From the NCBI GenBank assembly GCA_963601185.1, contig CAVCEE010000010.1, positions 41,702 through 105,701 on the forward strand: DNA of 64,000 bases. Direction: 5' to 3'. Under the pieces are notes generated by a model. The model did no database searches, had not been told where the DNA came from, and saw nothing but the letters and a program-made list of their open reading frames with translations. The position numbers and the translations under genes were made by a program. This DNA is from Limisoma sp963601185. Its GTDB lineage: Bacteria; Bacteroidota; Bacteroidia; Bacteroidales; Muribaculaceae. Of the stretch, positions 18,061 to 26,575 are shown piece after piece; positions within the stretch are counted from its first letter, which is position 1; each line of letters starts with the position of its first letter.

Positions 18061-19239
18061 ATGCCACAAACTCTTGTCACCAACCGCAAATCATTCTTGA
18101 TGCAGATAGTCCCGGTGATGCTCTGCTTCTTCGTAATGGGCTTTGTCGACCTCGTCGGCACGGCATCCAACTATGTGCAGAAGGACCTTGACCTCTCTGA
18201 CTCGCAGGCCAACCTTTTCCCTTCGCTCGTGTTCTTCTGGTTTCTGATTTTCTCAGTACCGACGGGCATGCTGATGAACAAAATCGGCAGAAAAAAGACA
18301 GTACTCATCAGTTTGATAGTAACGGCCGTTTCGCTGTTTGTTCCCACTCTCGGCGACAACTATGCCATTATGCTCATATCATTCTCGCTGCTCGGCATCG
18401 GCAATGCCATTATGCAGACTTCGCTCAACCCCCTTGTCTCCAACCTTATCAGTAGCGACAAGTTGGCATCGACTCTCACATTCGGCCAGTTTGTAAAGGC
18501 CATCGCTTCGTTCCTCGCACCGATTATCGCAGCGTGGGGCGCAACAACGGTGCTGCCTACATTCGGTCTTGGCTGGAGGGCTTTGTTTGCCATCTATGCT
18601 GTGATCAGTTTCCTGTCAATCTCCCTGCTTGCTGCAACTCCTATCGACGAGGAGAAGCCTGACAAGGCTTCGAGCATCGGCGACTGCCTCAAACTGCTCG
18701 GCCGTCCGTTCGTGCAGCTCTGCTTCATCGGCATTATGTGTCATGTGGGCATCGACGTGGGCACTAACACTACCGCTCCAAAGATTATTATGGAACGCCT
18801 GTCGCTTCCGCTCGAAGAGGCTGGATTTGCCACAAGCGTATATTTCATCTTCCGCACCATCGGCTGTTTCCTCGGCGCAATCATTCTCCGATCTGTTTCG
18901 CCTAAGACGTTCTTTGCCTTGAGTGCCGTGATGATTCTTGCCGGAATGTGCATCCTCTTTGCCTGCAAATCGCTCGTGTTGCTCAACATCGGCATCGGTC
19001 TGATTGGCTTCGGCAACTCCAACGTGTTCTCAATCATCTTCTCGCAGGCTCTCGTTTCCACTCCGGAAAAGAAGAACGAGGTGTCGGGACTGATGATTAT
19101 GGGACTTTTCGGTGGCACGGTATTCCCTCTCGCAATGGGTTATGCAGCCGACGCCTGCGGCCAGATTGGCGCAGTGGCAGTGATGACTGTCGGCGTAGTC
19201 TACCTGCTCTACTACACTCTGAAAATCAAGAAAATCTAA
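18061..19239 (+). CDS. MFS fructose importer (FucP/GlcP family)
   Basis: 392 residues with about 12 membrane segments and no signal peptide. The N-terminus (FFVMGFVDLVGTASNYVQKDLDLSD) and the loop MNKIGRKK between segments 2 and 3 are those of the FucP-like sugar:proton symporters of the major facilitator superfamily. It sits between GH32 and the PfkB kinase in one operon, equivalent to the inner-membrane fructose transporter in the Bacteroides levan locus. Fructose as substrate is inferred from context. Confidence 0.87.
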   Translation: MPQTLVTNRKSFLMQIVPVMLCFFVMGFVDLVGTASNYVQKDLDLSDSQANLFPSLVFFWFLIFSVPTGMLMNKIGRKKTVLISLIVTAVSLFVPTLGDNYAIMLISFSLLGIGNAIMQTSLNPLVSNLISSDKLASTLTFGQFVKAIASFLAPIIAAWGATTVLPTFGLGWRALFAIYAVISFLSISLLAATPIDEEKPDKASSIGDCLKLLGRPFVQLCFIGIMCHVGIDVGTNTTAPKIIMERLSLPLEEAGFATSVYFIFRTIGCFLGAIILRSVSPKTFFALSAVMILAGMCILFACKSLVLLNIGIGLIGFGNSNVFSIIFSQALVSTPEKKNEVSGLMIMGLFGGTVFPLAMGYAADACGQIGAVAVMTVGVVYLLYYTLKIKKI

Positions 19240-19257
19240 CATATAAAACCATCTCTT

Positions 19258-20136
19258 ATGAACGACATAGTTGTGGGAATGGGCGAAGCCCTCTGGGACG
19301 TCCTTCCTGAAGGAAAAAAGATAGGCGGCGCTCCTGCCAATTTCGCATACCACGTTTCACAGTTGGGTCTGCCCAGTTGCGTGGTCAGTGCAGTGGGCGA
19401 CGATGCCCTCGGCAATGAAATCATCGAGAATTTCACCGACAAGGGTCTCAATCAACTCATCGAGAAAGTGCCCTACCCTACGGGTACGGTGCAGGTGGAG
19501 ATCGACCAGGCGGGCGTGCCTCAATACGAAATCAAGGAGAATGTGGCTTGGGACAACATCCCTTACACTGAAAGCCTTGAGGCTCTCGCCAAGAAGACGC
19601 GCGCTGTTTGCTTCGGCTCGCTCGCACAGCGCAACGTTGTGTCGCGCACCACAATCAACAAGTTTCTCGATGCAATGCCCAAGGAGGAAGGCAACCTCGT
19701 GGTCTTCGACGTGAACCTCCGTCAGGGTTTCTACAACAAGGAAATCCTCTGCAACTCTATGGAGCGTTGCAACATCCTAAAGATCAACGATGAGGAACTC
19801 GTCACCGTGAGCCGTATGTTCGGCTATCCGGGCATCGATTTGCAGGACAAATGCTGGATTCTCCTCGGCAAGTACAACCTCAAGATGCTCATCCTCACCT
19901 GCGGCATCAACGGCAGTTATGTGTTCACTCCGGGTAACGTGTCGTTCCAGCCTACCCCCAAGGTTGATGTGGCTGACACCGTTGGCGCAGGCGACAGTTT
20001 CACCGCTGCATTCATCGTGTCGATACTGAAAGGCAAGTCTGTTGCCGAGGCTCACACTCTCGCAGTGAAGACATCGGCATTCGTATGCACCCAAAACGGC
20101 GCAATGCCGTTGCTCCCAAAAGAACTTACAGATTAA
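19258..20136 (+). CDS. PfkB-family fructokinase
   Basis: 292 residues. N-terminal GEALWDVLPEGKKIGGAPANFAYH (sugar-binding GG motif) and C-terminal DTVGAGDSFTAAF, with the GAGD anion hole and catalytic Asp, mark the ribokinase/PfkB fold. ATP-dependent phosphorylation of imported fructose to fructose-6-phosphate (or 1-phosphate) in the cytoplasm. Last gene of the plus-strand fructan operon, 18 bp after the importer, followed by a strong terminator. Confidence 0.92.
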   Translation: MNDIVVGMGEALWDVLPEGKKIGGAPANFAYHVSQLGLPSCVVSAVGDDALGNEIIENFTDKGLNQLIEKVPYPTGTVQVEIDQAGVPQYEIKENVAWDNIPYTESLEALAKKTRAVCFGSLAQRNVVSRTTINKFLDAMPKEEGNLVVFDVNLRQGFYNKEILCNSMERCNILKINDEELVTVSRMFGYPGIDLQDKCWILLGKYNLKMLILTCGINGSYVFTPGNVSFQPTPKVDVADTVGAGDSFTAAFIVSILKGKSVAEAHTLAVKTSAFVCTQNGAMPLLPKELTD

Positions 20137-20155
20137 GCGCAACAATAAGATTCTC

Positions 20156-20183
20156 TGCGCCGCCTTCGTCCGAAGGCGGCGCA
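20156..20183. terminator. Bidirectional terminator
   Basis: TGCGCCGCCTTCG-TC-CGAAGGCGGCGCA is a perfect 13-bp stem with a two-base loop, followed by T6 on the plus strand. It separates the convergent fructokinase and tatD genes. Confidence 0.88.
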
Positions 20184-20213
20184 TTTTTTATGTCCTAGAA
20201 ATCTGGAACAGCA

Positions 20214-20987
20214 TCAAAGACCGGCAAGTGAGAAAAATTTGGCGGCGTTGCTGTCGGTGACGGCGGACACTTCCTCGATGCTGACGTTGAGCGTGTCGGC
20301 GATTTTGGCGGCAATCAATGGGATGTAGGCACTTTCGTTGCGCTTGCCGCGATACGGCACTGGCGTGAGGTATGGGCAGTCGGTTTCGAGAAGGATGCGA
20401 TCAAGCCCTATCACGTCGAGCACTTCGTCGATGTGGGAGTTTTTGAACGTGACAACGCCGTTGATGCCGAAATAGAAGTCGCCATAGCGACGAATGCGCT
20501 CCACATCGGACTTAGTGCCTCCAAAACTGTGGAACACACATTCGGGAAGCGTGCGCCCGAAGCGGTCAAACACCTCGCACACTTCATCGAGTCCTTCGCG
20601 GCAATGGATAATCACGGGCAGGTCGCGGTCCACAGCCCACCGCAGTTGCTGACGGAACACTTGCATCTGCTCCGTGCGGAAGGTCTTGTCCCAATACAGG
20701 TCGATGCCTACCTCGCCTATGGCAATAAACGGATGGTCGCCGAGATGGCTCTCCGTGGCATCGAGTTGGCTTTGCCAGTCGGCTTCTACCGATGTGGGGT
20801 GCAAGCCCATCGCCATCGACGTGTAGCCTGGATATGCCTGACTGGTTGCCACCATAGCGTCGTAGGTCTGCATATCTACGTTCGGCAACACAAGATGCCG
20901 CAACCCTGCCTTTTTGGCACGGTCCACCACCTCGGCTCGGTCTGCGTCAAACTCCTCAAGATAGATATGTGAATGAGAGTCAATCAT
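20214..20987 (-). CDS. tatD: TatD-family metal-dependent hydrolase
   Basis: 257 residues, usual length. Motifs: N-terminal MIDSHSHIYLEEFD (metal-binding SHSH), AIGEVGIDLYWD (metal-bridging Glu), PVIIHCREG, VFHSFGG and LLETDCPYL (metal-binding Asp). TatD proteins are cytoplasmic 3'-5' exonucleases or DNases. Translated 4 bp after the prenyl synthase stop, so the two are probably cotranscribed from the promoter at 22035-22066. Confidence 0.92.
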   Translation of the reverse strand: MIDSHSHIYLEEFDADRAEVVDRAKKAGLRHLVLPNVDMQTYDAMVATSQAYPGYTSMAMGLHPTSVEADWQSQLDATESHLGDHPFIAIGEVGIDLYWDKTFRTEQMQVFRQQLRWAVDRDLPVIIHCREGLDEVCEVFDRFGRTLPECVFHSFGGTKSDVERIRRYGDFYFGINGVVTFKNSHIDEVLDVIGLDRILLETDCPYLTPVPYRGKRNESAYIPLIAAKIADTLNVSIEEVSAVTDSNAAKFFSLAGL

Positions 20988-20991
20988 CTGT

Positions 20992-21975
20992 CTATTTCTT
21001 CCTTCCCATCACCATCTTGTCGAATGCCTCGAAAAATGCTGTCGCTTCGGCACTCAGCCCTGCGGAGTGGAGTGCCTCAATGGCTTTCTTGCTGTAGGTC
21101 TCGACAGCCTGACGGCAAATGTCGCCAATGTTGAGACGGTCGTAGATGCCTGTCACGCCGGCAATCTTCTCGCCGGGATAGGCGGACTTGTTACCAAGCC
21201 AGAAGTCAAGTTCTTCCTTGTCTGCACCCTCGACTTTGTTCATTGCGTTGATGAGCAGGAACGTTTTCTTGTTGTTCATAATGTCGCCTCCGATAGCCTT
21301 GCCAAACACTTCCGGGTCGCCGTACACATCGAGCCAGTCGTCCTGGAGTTGGAAAGCGATGCCTAGATTTACGGCAAAGTCGTGGAGACCGTTGGCTTGA
21401 TGCTCTGGAGCATCGCCCATAATTGCACCGAGACGCGCCGCTCCAGCGAGTAGCACAGATGTCTTGAGGCGAATCATTTCGAGATACTCGTCGATACTTA
21501 CGTCCGTACGGCTCTCAAACTCCATATCGTATTGCTGTCCCTCATACACGCCGACGGCGGTGTCGTTAAACACCTTTAGCAAGGCAATCGCCTTGGCTGG
21601 TTCAACGCCGTCGACCACCAGTTGGGTGGCGCGCGTAAGCATCGTGTCGCCCGAAAGGATAGCGGTGTTGTCGTCCCATTTGCTGCACACCGTAGGCTTG
21701 CCGCGGCGCAAGTCGGCGCGATCCATCACATCGTCGTGGAGCAAGGTGAAGTTGTGAAACTCCTCAATGGCGGCAGCCTGTGGCAGAGCCTCAAGGCAGT
21801 TGCCTCCCACGGCATCGCATGCAGCCAGCAGGATTACCGGACGCAGACGCTTGCCGCCTTGCTGAAGTCCGTAGACAATAGGTTCGTAGAGCCCTTGCGG
21901 TTGGCGTCCCGAGGGACACGCGATAGAGTCGACAGCCTTTTGGGCCAGAGTGATGTAGTCTTCGATTGTGCGCAT
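20992..21975 (-). CDS. ispA: Polyprenyl (farnesyl/geranylgeranyl) diphosphate synthase
   Basis: 327 residues. First aspartate-rich motif LLHDDVMDRADLRRG and second FQLQDDWLDVYGD are both intact, with GGKRLRP near residue 36 and KT..LLA in the middle. It condenses IPP with allylic diphosphates to make C15 or C20 isoprenoid precursors. The chain-length determinant cannot be read reliably, so the farnesyl assignment and gene symbol are tentative. Heads a two-gene operon with tatD. Confidence 0.88.
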   Translation of the reverse strand: MRTIEDYITLAQKAVDSIACPSGRQPQGLYEPIVYGLQQGGKRLRPVILLAACDAVGGNCLEALPQAAAIEEFHNFTLLHDDVMDRADLRRGKPTVCSKWDDNTAILSGDTMLTRATQLVVDGVEPAKAIALLKVFNDTAVGVYEGQQYDMEFESRTDVSIDEYLEMIRLKTSVLLAGAARLGAIMGDAPEHQANGLHDFAVNLGIAFQLQDDWLDVYGDPEVFGKAIGGDIMNNKKTFLLINAMNKVEGADKEELDFWLGNKSAYPGEKIAGVTGIYDRLNIGDICRQAVETYSKKAIEALHSAGLSAEATAFFEAFDKMVMGRKK

Positions 21976-22309
21976 ATTCTTGACAGTTTAGAGTAGCGGA
22001 CAATCACCCTCACAGATGCGATTTCCGCCTGTAGCAAAGATACACGTTTTTGCAAAAATGCCCAAACCCCACCGGCATTTCTTTTTTGCGGAAAATCCTT
22101 CTCCGAGTCCATTGTAGTGCTGCATTTGCCCATAGTTGCATTTTGGAGCAACTAGGATTGATATTTTCAAAAGATTAATGATCAATCTATTGTTCTGTTC
22201 GCTAATATGTTGTACCTTCACTTTCGAAAACAGATTCCTCGCAGCAGGAAGCCCTCTTAAGCGAACCTACCAATCATCGAACAAACAAAACAATATCATA
22301 AAACGCATT
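21976..22309. other. Intergenic region with promoter and inverted repeat
   Basis: This 334-bp divergent spacer contains the minus-strand promoter of the prenyl synthase (22035-22066) and an inverted repeat TAGTTGC (22133-22139) / GCAACTA (22148-22154). The frame of the downstream gene extends back to 22136, but that would start inside the inverted repeat. I see no clear promoter for the plus-strand gene. Confidence 0.5.
22035..22066 (-). promoter_or_regulatory. Promoter of the prenyl synthase-tatD operon
   Basis: On the minus strand TATCTTTG (22042-22035) is preceded by TTTG (22066-22063) with a 20-nt spacer. Confidence 0.65.
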
Positions 22310-23053
22310 ATGGGAAAAAAGAAAAAACTGTCCGATTTCTGGACACAAGCACTCAGCAGCACGCTTGGCACAATCATTGGTATCATCGTAACGTTCGGCA
22401 CTACGGCTTGGCTACAGCACCGCGAACAGCAGGCAACGGAGCGGACGGAGGCCATGATGGTGATACACAATCTCGACAATTTCTGCGATCACCTGGCCTC
22501 TGATATCAAGGAACTGAGTACCGCCGACTCCTTGAACAACATCGTCTGGCAGCACTCGCCCGACAAACTTTACCAATTGCCCGACAGTACGCTGCAACTG
22601 TTTATGAGCAACCTGCTCCACCGTAATTTCTCCGTAGAAGACCATACTACTGAAAACATTTTCAGCACCAACATCGACACATGGAAGAGCATCAGCAACA
22701 GTGGGTTTATCGAGCATGCCGGTGAGTGTTTCTCCGTCAAACGCATGCTGACACGGCTGCGCGAGGAACTGGATGAAGACAGACGTCAGATATACAATAC
22801 ACTGAAGACCGCAGTGTTCTACAACGACAAGCCGGCAAAGACGCTGCACGAGGCCGTCGCACGGGTGTTTTGCTCCGCCGAAGCCTGTTGCTTCATCCAG
22901 AAACAGCACGAGTTTTATCTTAGCGGTATGCAAGCCGGACTGGAAGCATTGCGGGAACACAACGAGATAAACAAAAAGTTGATGAATGTCTCCGACAAGG
23001 AGTTGAGGCAGTTTGGCATCAACTTGGAACGGACAACTTACCTGTCCCACTGA
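22310..23053 (+). CDS. Unknown protein with one N-terminal membrane span
   Basis: About 247 residues from the ATG at 22310 (MGKKKKLSDFW); the frame extends upstream but that part looks non-coding. After a lysine-rich start a single hydrophobic segment (ALSSTLGTIIGIIVTFGTTAWL, about 14-35) is followed by a mostly helical, charged, soluble region. I do not recognise the family for certain; it resembles the small inner-membrane proteins with conserved TTxWLQHREQ junctions annotated as DUF in Bacteroidetes. The preceding gene is divergent and the next is rplU, neither informative. Confidence 0.65.
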   Translation: MGKKKKLSDFWTQALSSTLGTIIGIIVTFGTTAWLQHREQQATERTEAMMVIHNLDNFCDHLASDIKELSTADSLNNIVWQHSPDKLYQLPDSTLQLFMSNLLHRNFSVEDHTTENIFSTNIDTWKSISNSGFIEHAGECFSVKRMLTRLREELDEDRRQIYNTLKTAVFYNDKPAKTLHEAVARVFCSAEACCFIQKQHEFYLSGMQAGLEALREHNEINKKLMNVSDKELRQFGINLERTTYLSH

Positions 23054-23093
23054 ACAATGTTGCACTCCGAAAAGAAAATAAATTGCAGAATAC

Positions 23094-23124
23094 TTGCAAG
23101 TTGGGCAGAAAATAAGTACTTTTG
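23094..23124 (+). promoter_or_regulatory. Promoter of rplU-rpmA
   Basis: TACTTTTG at 23117-23124 with TTGC at 23094-23097, 19-nt spacer. The 86-nt leader that follows contains small hairpins, including GTCCG-CCTCA-CGGAC near 23172-23185. It could be an r-protein leader; I cannot assign it to a known family. Confidence 0.6.
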
Positions 23125-23210
23125 TGCGCTAATTCCGAAAAGGCTCTGAAAAGAGGCTCGCCAAGGGTGGGTCCGCCTCACGGACATAATTGTAAAATAT
23201 TTCTATTTAA

Positions 23211-23531
23211 ATGTACGCAATTGTAGAAATTCAGGGACAGCAGTTCAAGGCCGAAGCAGGCAAGTTCTTGTATGTTCACTATCTCGGCGAGAACGTTAAG
23301 GAAGGCGATTCAATCGACTTCGACAAGGTTCTCTTGATTGATGCCGACGGTGCCGTTAAGGTTGGTGCTCCTACCGTAGAAGGTGCAAAAGTTGTTTGCG
23401 AGGTAAAACGTCCCCTCGTGAAAGGTGACAAGGTGCTTGTTTTCAAGAAAAAGCGCCGCAAAGGTTATCGCCGTTTGAACGGTCATCGCCAATGCTTCAC
23501 CCAAGTAGAGATTAAAGACGTAGTTGCATAA
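23211..23531 (+). CDS. rplU: 50S ribosomal protein L21
   Basis: 106 residues, full length. Starts MYAIVEIQGQQFKAEAGKFLYV and ends with the basic KKKRRKGYRRLNGHRQCFTQVEI block typical of L21. Binds 23S rRNA in the large subunit. Cotranscribed with rpmA 19 bp downstream. Confidence 0.98.
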   Translation: MYAIVEIQGQQFKAEAGKFLYVHYLGENVKEGDSIDFDKVLLIDADGAVKVGAPTVEGAKVVCEVKRPLVKGDKVLVFKKKRRKGYRRLNGHRQCFTQVEIKDVVA

Positions 23532-23550
23532 CCACTAAAAGTTTAAAGAA

Positions 23551-23817
23551 ATGGCACATAAAAAAGGTGTAGGTAGTTCTAAGAACGGACGTGAATCAGA
23601 AAGCAAACGATTGGGCGTCAAAATCTTCGGTGGTCAATTTGCTAAAGCAGGCAACATCATCAAACGTCAACGTGGCACAGTTCACCACCCGGGTTTGAAT
23701 GTTGGTATGGGTAAAGACCACACTTTGTTTGCATTGGTAGACGGTACAGTGCTCTTTACAGAAGGTAAAGGCGGTCGCAAGTTCATCAATGTAACTCCAG
23801 TTGAAGCAGCCAACTAA
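23551..23817 (+). CDS. rpmA: 50S ribosomal protein L27
   Basis: 88 residues. Begins MAHKKGVGSSKNGRESESKRLGVK, the L27 N-terminus that reaches the peptidyl-transferase centre, without the Firmicutes-type cleaved extension. Standard rplU-rpmA order. A strong terminator follows. Confidence 0.98.
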   Translation: MAHKKGVGSSKNGRESESKRLGVKIFGGQFAKAGNIIKRQRGTVHHPGLNVGMGKDHTLFALVDGTVLFTEGKGGRKFINVTPVEAAN

Positions 23818-23848
23818 CAGGCAGCGCAACTGACCCGACAACAAGCAT

Positions 23849-23886
23849 AAAATGGCGGTTGCCCTCAAGGCAGCCGCCATTTTTTT
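23849..23886 (+). terminator. Terminator after rpmA
   Basis: AAAATGGCGG-TTGCC loop GGCAGCCGCCATTTTTTT: a long stem with T7. Confidence 0.88.
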
Positions 23887-23924
23887 AGAGTGCCGCCATC
23901 CGCCGGCGCCAAAAAATATGGATT

Positions 23925-24815
23925 ATGACAAAGACTAAACCTACATACTTGTTCCACCTCTTGGCGATTTTCGCCGTATGCGTATGGGGCACAACGTTCG
24001 TGTCGACCAAGACTCTTCTCAACAACAACTTGACGCCGACCGAAATTTTCATCTACCGCTCGCTGCTTGCCTATGTGTGCATCGTGTTTATGGCATGGGG
24101 ACGGTGGTTTGCGTCGTCGCTCCTCGATGAATTGAAAATCATTGCAGCCGCACTCTTCGGCGGCTCAGTGTACTTCATCACCGAGAACACCGCACTCGAA
24201 CTGATGCAGGCGTCCAACGTGGCAATCTTGATAAGTCTCACGCCACTACTCTCCACGCTTATCGGTATGGCATTCTACCGCTCCGAACGCACCAAACGCC
24301 CAGAGCGGGTGATTCTCGGCTCGCTGGTGGCGCTGATTGGCGTTGTCGTCATCCTGTGGGAGGGTAGCAATATGATGGCATTCAACGTGCACGGCACGGT
24401 GCTGACTTTCATAGCGGCACTGTCGTGGGCAGTGTACAGTCTGCTGGTCAAAGACCTGTCGAAACGCTACAGCGACGTGTTCATCTCGCGCAAAGTGTTC
24501 GGCTATGGATTGGTTTCAATGGCCATTTGGGTGCCGTTTTTCCACCCGGTGAGTTTCCATCTCGAACAGTTATTACTGCCTACGGTGTTCTTCAACCTAC
24601 TCTTCCTCGGACTTATCGCCTCAATGCTCTGCTTTACCATCTGGAATGCCGTAGTGCGCCGCATTGGTATGGTAAAAGCATCCAACTATATTAATTTCAA
24701 TGCGATAGTAACATTTATTGCCGCCTACTTCCTCCTCGGAGAAACCATAACAACCATTGCACTCATCGGCTCTGCAGCCGTGATTTTCGGAGTGTGGCTG
24801 GCGGAAAGCAAATAG
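23925..24815 (+). CDS. DMT-family (EamA) transporter
   Basis: 296 residues with about ten hydrophobic segments arranged as two EamA repeats (about 8-140 and 150-290). The second repeat contains ALSWAVYSLLVKDLSKRY. Starts with an ATG shortly after the rpmA terminator. Inner-membrane exporter of small metabolites or amino acids; the substrate cannot be told. Confidence 0.88.
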   Translation: MTKTKPTYLFHLLAIFAVCVWGTTFVSTKTLLNNNLTPTEIFIYRSLLAYVCIVFMAWGRWFASSLLDELKIIAAALFGGSVYFITENTALELMQASNVAILISLTPLLSTLIGMAFYRSERTKRPERVILGSLVALIGVVVILWEGSNMMAFNVHGTVLTFIAALSWAVYSLLVKDLSKRYSDVFISRKVFGYGLVSMAIWVPFFHPVSFHLEQLLLPTVFFNLLFLGLIASMLCFTIWNAVVRRIGMVKASNYINFNAIVTFIAAYFLLGETITTIALIGSAAVIFGVWLAESK

Positions 24816-24850
24816 TGGTCGATTTTACCGCTAAAATAGCATTGTTCGCA

Positions 24851-24881
24851 ATTAGGATAATTTAGTTCCCTATTAGGACAA
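24851..24881 (+). promoter_or_regulatory. 21-bp direct repeat upstream of an AraC-type regulator
   Basis: ATTAGGATAA (24851-24860) and ATTAGGACAA (24872-24881) repeat with a 21-bp period. They end about 22 bp before a TACTTTG -7-like box (24904-24910). This is the geometry expected for an AraC-type protein at its own promoter. Confidence 0.5.
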
Positions 24882-24961
24882 TGTTGGATGAAAAAGTTTC
24901 TGCTACTTTGCAGTGCGAAACAAAAAAGAGAACAACAGAACAGTAAAATCATCCAACAGTT

Positions 24962-25876
24962 ATGGTACGCTCACTCGACCCGGAAGATTTCAAAGACGTA
25001 GATTGCCTGTCGTACAAAACCGACATCGCCCTCTTCGACAAAATCCAGGACTACAAACACCCTATTCCTCTGCAGATGGACTTCTTTGTCCTTGTGGTGT
25101 GTCTCAAAGGCCACGGATCAATCAACATCAACGGTGAGAACTACGAGATTGGTCCAAACAGAATGCTTATCTGTCCGCCGAACATCGTGATTGAGAAGAG
25201 TACGGCGACCCTCGACTTCGAGTCGCGCGGCATCGCCCTGTCGAAGAAGTTTGTGGAGCAGTTGTCCACCATCATCTACGGCGGCTGGGATCTGTTGCTG
25301 TTCCTTTCCAAAAATCCGGTAATCCTGTTGCAGGACGACGAAATGGCTCTGTTTATGCAGTACTACGAACTGCTGCAGTCCAAGATTTCGCGTGCGGAAT
25401 GCCACCATCAAGACCTTGTAATGGAATCGCTGTTTCGCGCCTTTATCCTCGAGTTGCTCGACCTGCTTGAGCGTTTCGTGAAAGTTGTACCGCCGAGTTA
25501 CACCTCGGCAGAGATGCTCTTCCGCAAATTCCTCGATATGCTGTCGTCCACCTATCCGCGTCCGCGCTCGGTCGATGCCTATGCCGACCGCCTATGCGTC
25601 ACGCCGAAATACCTATCAGCGGTGTGCAAGAAAACCAGCGGCAGAACGGCTTCCGAACTCATAAACCAGTCGATAGTCAACGACATCCGCCGCTTGCTTC
25701 AAGACAGGCGCATGAGCATCAAGGAAGTGGCAAATGAACTCGATTTCCCGAACCTTTCGTTCTTCGGCAAGTATGTGAAACGTATGCTCGGTATGTCGCC
25801 GAAAGCCTATAGGGCATCAATGGCGGACGATACCCGTGAGGATGCGGCCGGAGTTGACTCCAAGGCTGCGGGCTGA
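24962..25876 (+). CDS. AraC-family transcriptional regulator
   Basis: 304 residues: an N-terminal cupin-like sensing domain (about 20-110, GSININGENYEIGPNRMLICPP) and a C-terminal double helix-turn-helix (about 190-290, LCVTPKYLSAVCKKTSGRTASELI ... VANELDFPNLSFFGKYVKRMLGMSPKAYR). Its 3' end overlaps the convergent pgeF gene by 60 bp; the extra tail after the HTH (DDTREDAAGVDSKAAG) is what creates the overlap. Probably autoregulated through the repeat at 24851-24881; effector unknown. Confidence 0.9.
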   Translation: MVRSLDPEDFKDVDCLSYKTDIALFDKIQDYKHPIPLQMDFFVLVVCLKGHGSININGENYEIGPNRMLICPPNIVIEKSTATLDFESRGIALSKKFVEQLSTIIYGGWDLLLFLSKNPVILLQDDEMALFMQYYELLQSKISRAECHHQDLVMESLFRAFILELLDLLERFVKVVPPSYTSAEMLFRKFLDMLSSTYPRPRSVDAYADRLCVTPKYLSAVCKKTSGRTASELINQSIVNDIRRLLQDRRMSIKEVANELDFPNLSFFGKYVKRMLGMSPKAYRASMADDTREDAAGVDSKAAG

Positions 25877-26575
25877 GAAAAATCTGTCGGACTGACACTT
25901 GGTGCATAGTCCCGACAACAAGATATTTCCCCTTGGCACTCCCGACTGCACAAGCAAATGGCAGTTGGCTGCCGCAAGGTCGATATGGGCTTTGAAGGTG
26001 GTGGAATTGTGTACGATTATGTCGTTGAGAGAGAGAGCATGTCGTGCAAATTCCGCCACAACTTCGTCGCCTACCTCAAAGCATTTTTGACAAATAGACG
26101 GACCTACGACCGCCTCTATGCGTTCAGCCTTTGCGCCGATGCCCACCATTGCCTTCACCGCATTGGCGGCGATGCCGGCGACCGTACCGCGCCATCCGGC
26201 GTGGACGGCAGCAATCACACCTTCCTCTGGGTCGCAGAGGAGGATTGGCACACAGTCGGCGGTAAACACACCTACCACTATCCCCTTCAGTTTTGTGACA
26301 AGCGCATCAACCCCGACAAGCGACTCGACAGGCAGTCGGTCAATCACTGCCACCTCGGCACTGTGGGTCTGCCTTGCGGTGACGATACGGTCAGCAGCAA
26401 CGCCAAGACTCTTGCTCAACGCATCGCGGCATTGGACGATGTGCGCCGCATCGTCGCCGGTGTAGTCGCAGCAGTTGAACTCCGAATAGGGCGAAGCGAT
26501 GTCGGCAGCACCGCGCTCCATTGTGAAAGCGTCGATGCTGCCGACATTATGGTTGAAATGCAGTGACCTAATCAT
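25817..26575 (-). CDS. pgeF: Peptidoglycan editing factor / polyphenol oxidase family
   Basis: About 252 residues from the ATG at 26575 (MIRSLHFNHNVG); the open frame continues upstream through obg and is spurious there. Family motifs: RQTHSAEV (metal His), FTADCVPILLCD (Cys) and AAVHAGWRGTV (His), the H-C-H metal/active site of YfiH/PgeF proteins. In other bacteria this cytoplasmic enzyme removes L-Ser misincorporated in muropeptide precursors. It overlaps obg by 8 bp and is probably translated with it. Confidence 0.9.
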   Translation of the reverse strand: MIRSLHFNHNVGSIDAFTMERGAADIASPYSEFNCCDYTGDDAAHIVQCRDALSKSLGVAADRIVTARQTHSAEVAVIDRLPVESLVGVDALVTKLKGIVVGVFTADCVPILLCDPEEGVIAAVHAGWRGTVAGIAANAVKAMVGIGAKAERIEAVVGPSICQKCFEVGDEVVAEFARHALSLNDIIVHNSTTFKAHIDLAAANCHLLVQSGVPRGNILLSGLCTKCQSDRFFSARSLGVNSGRILTGIVRH

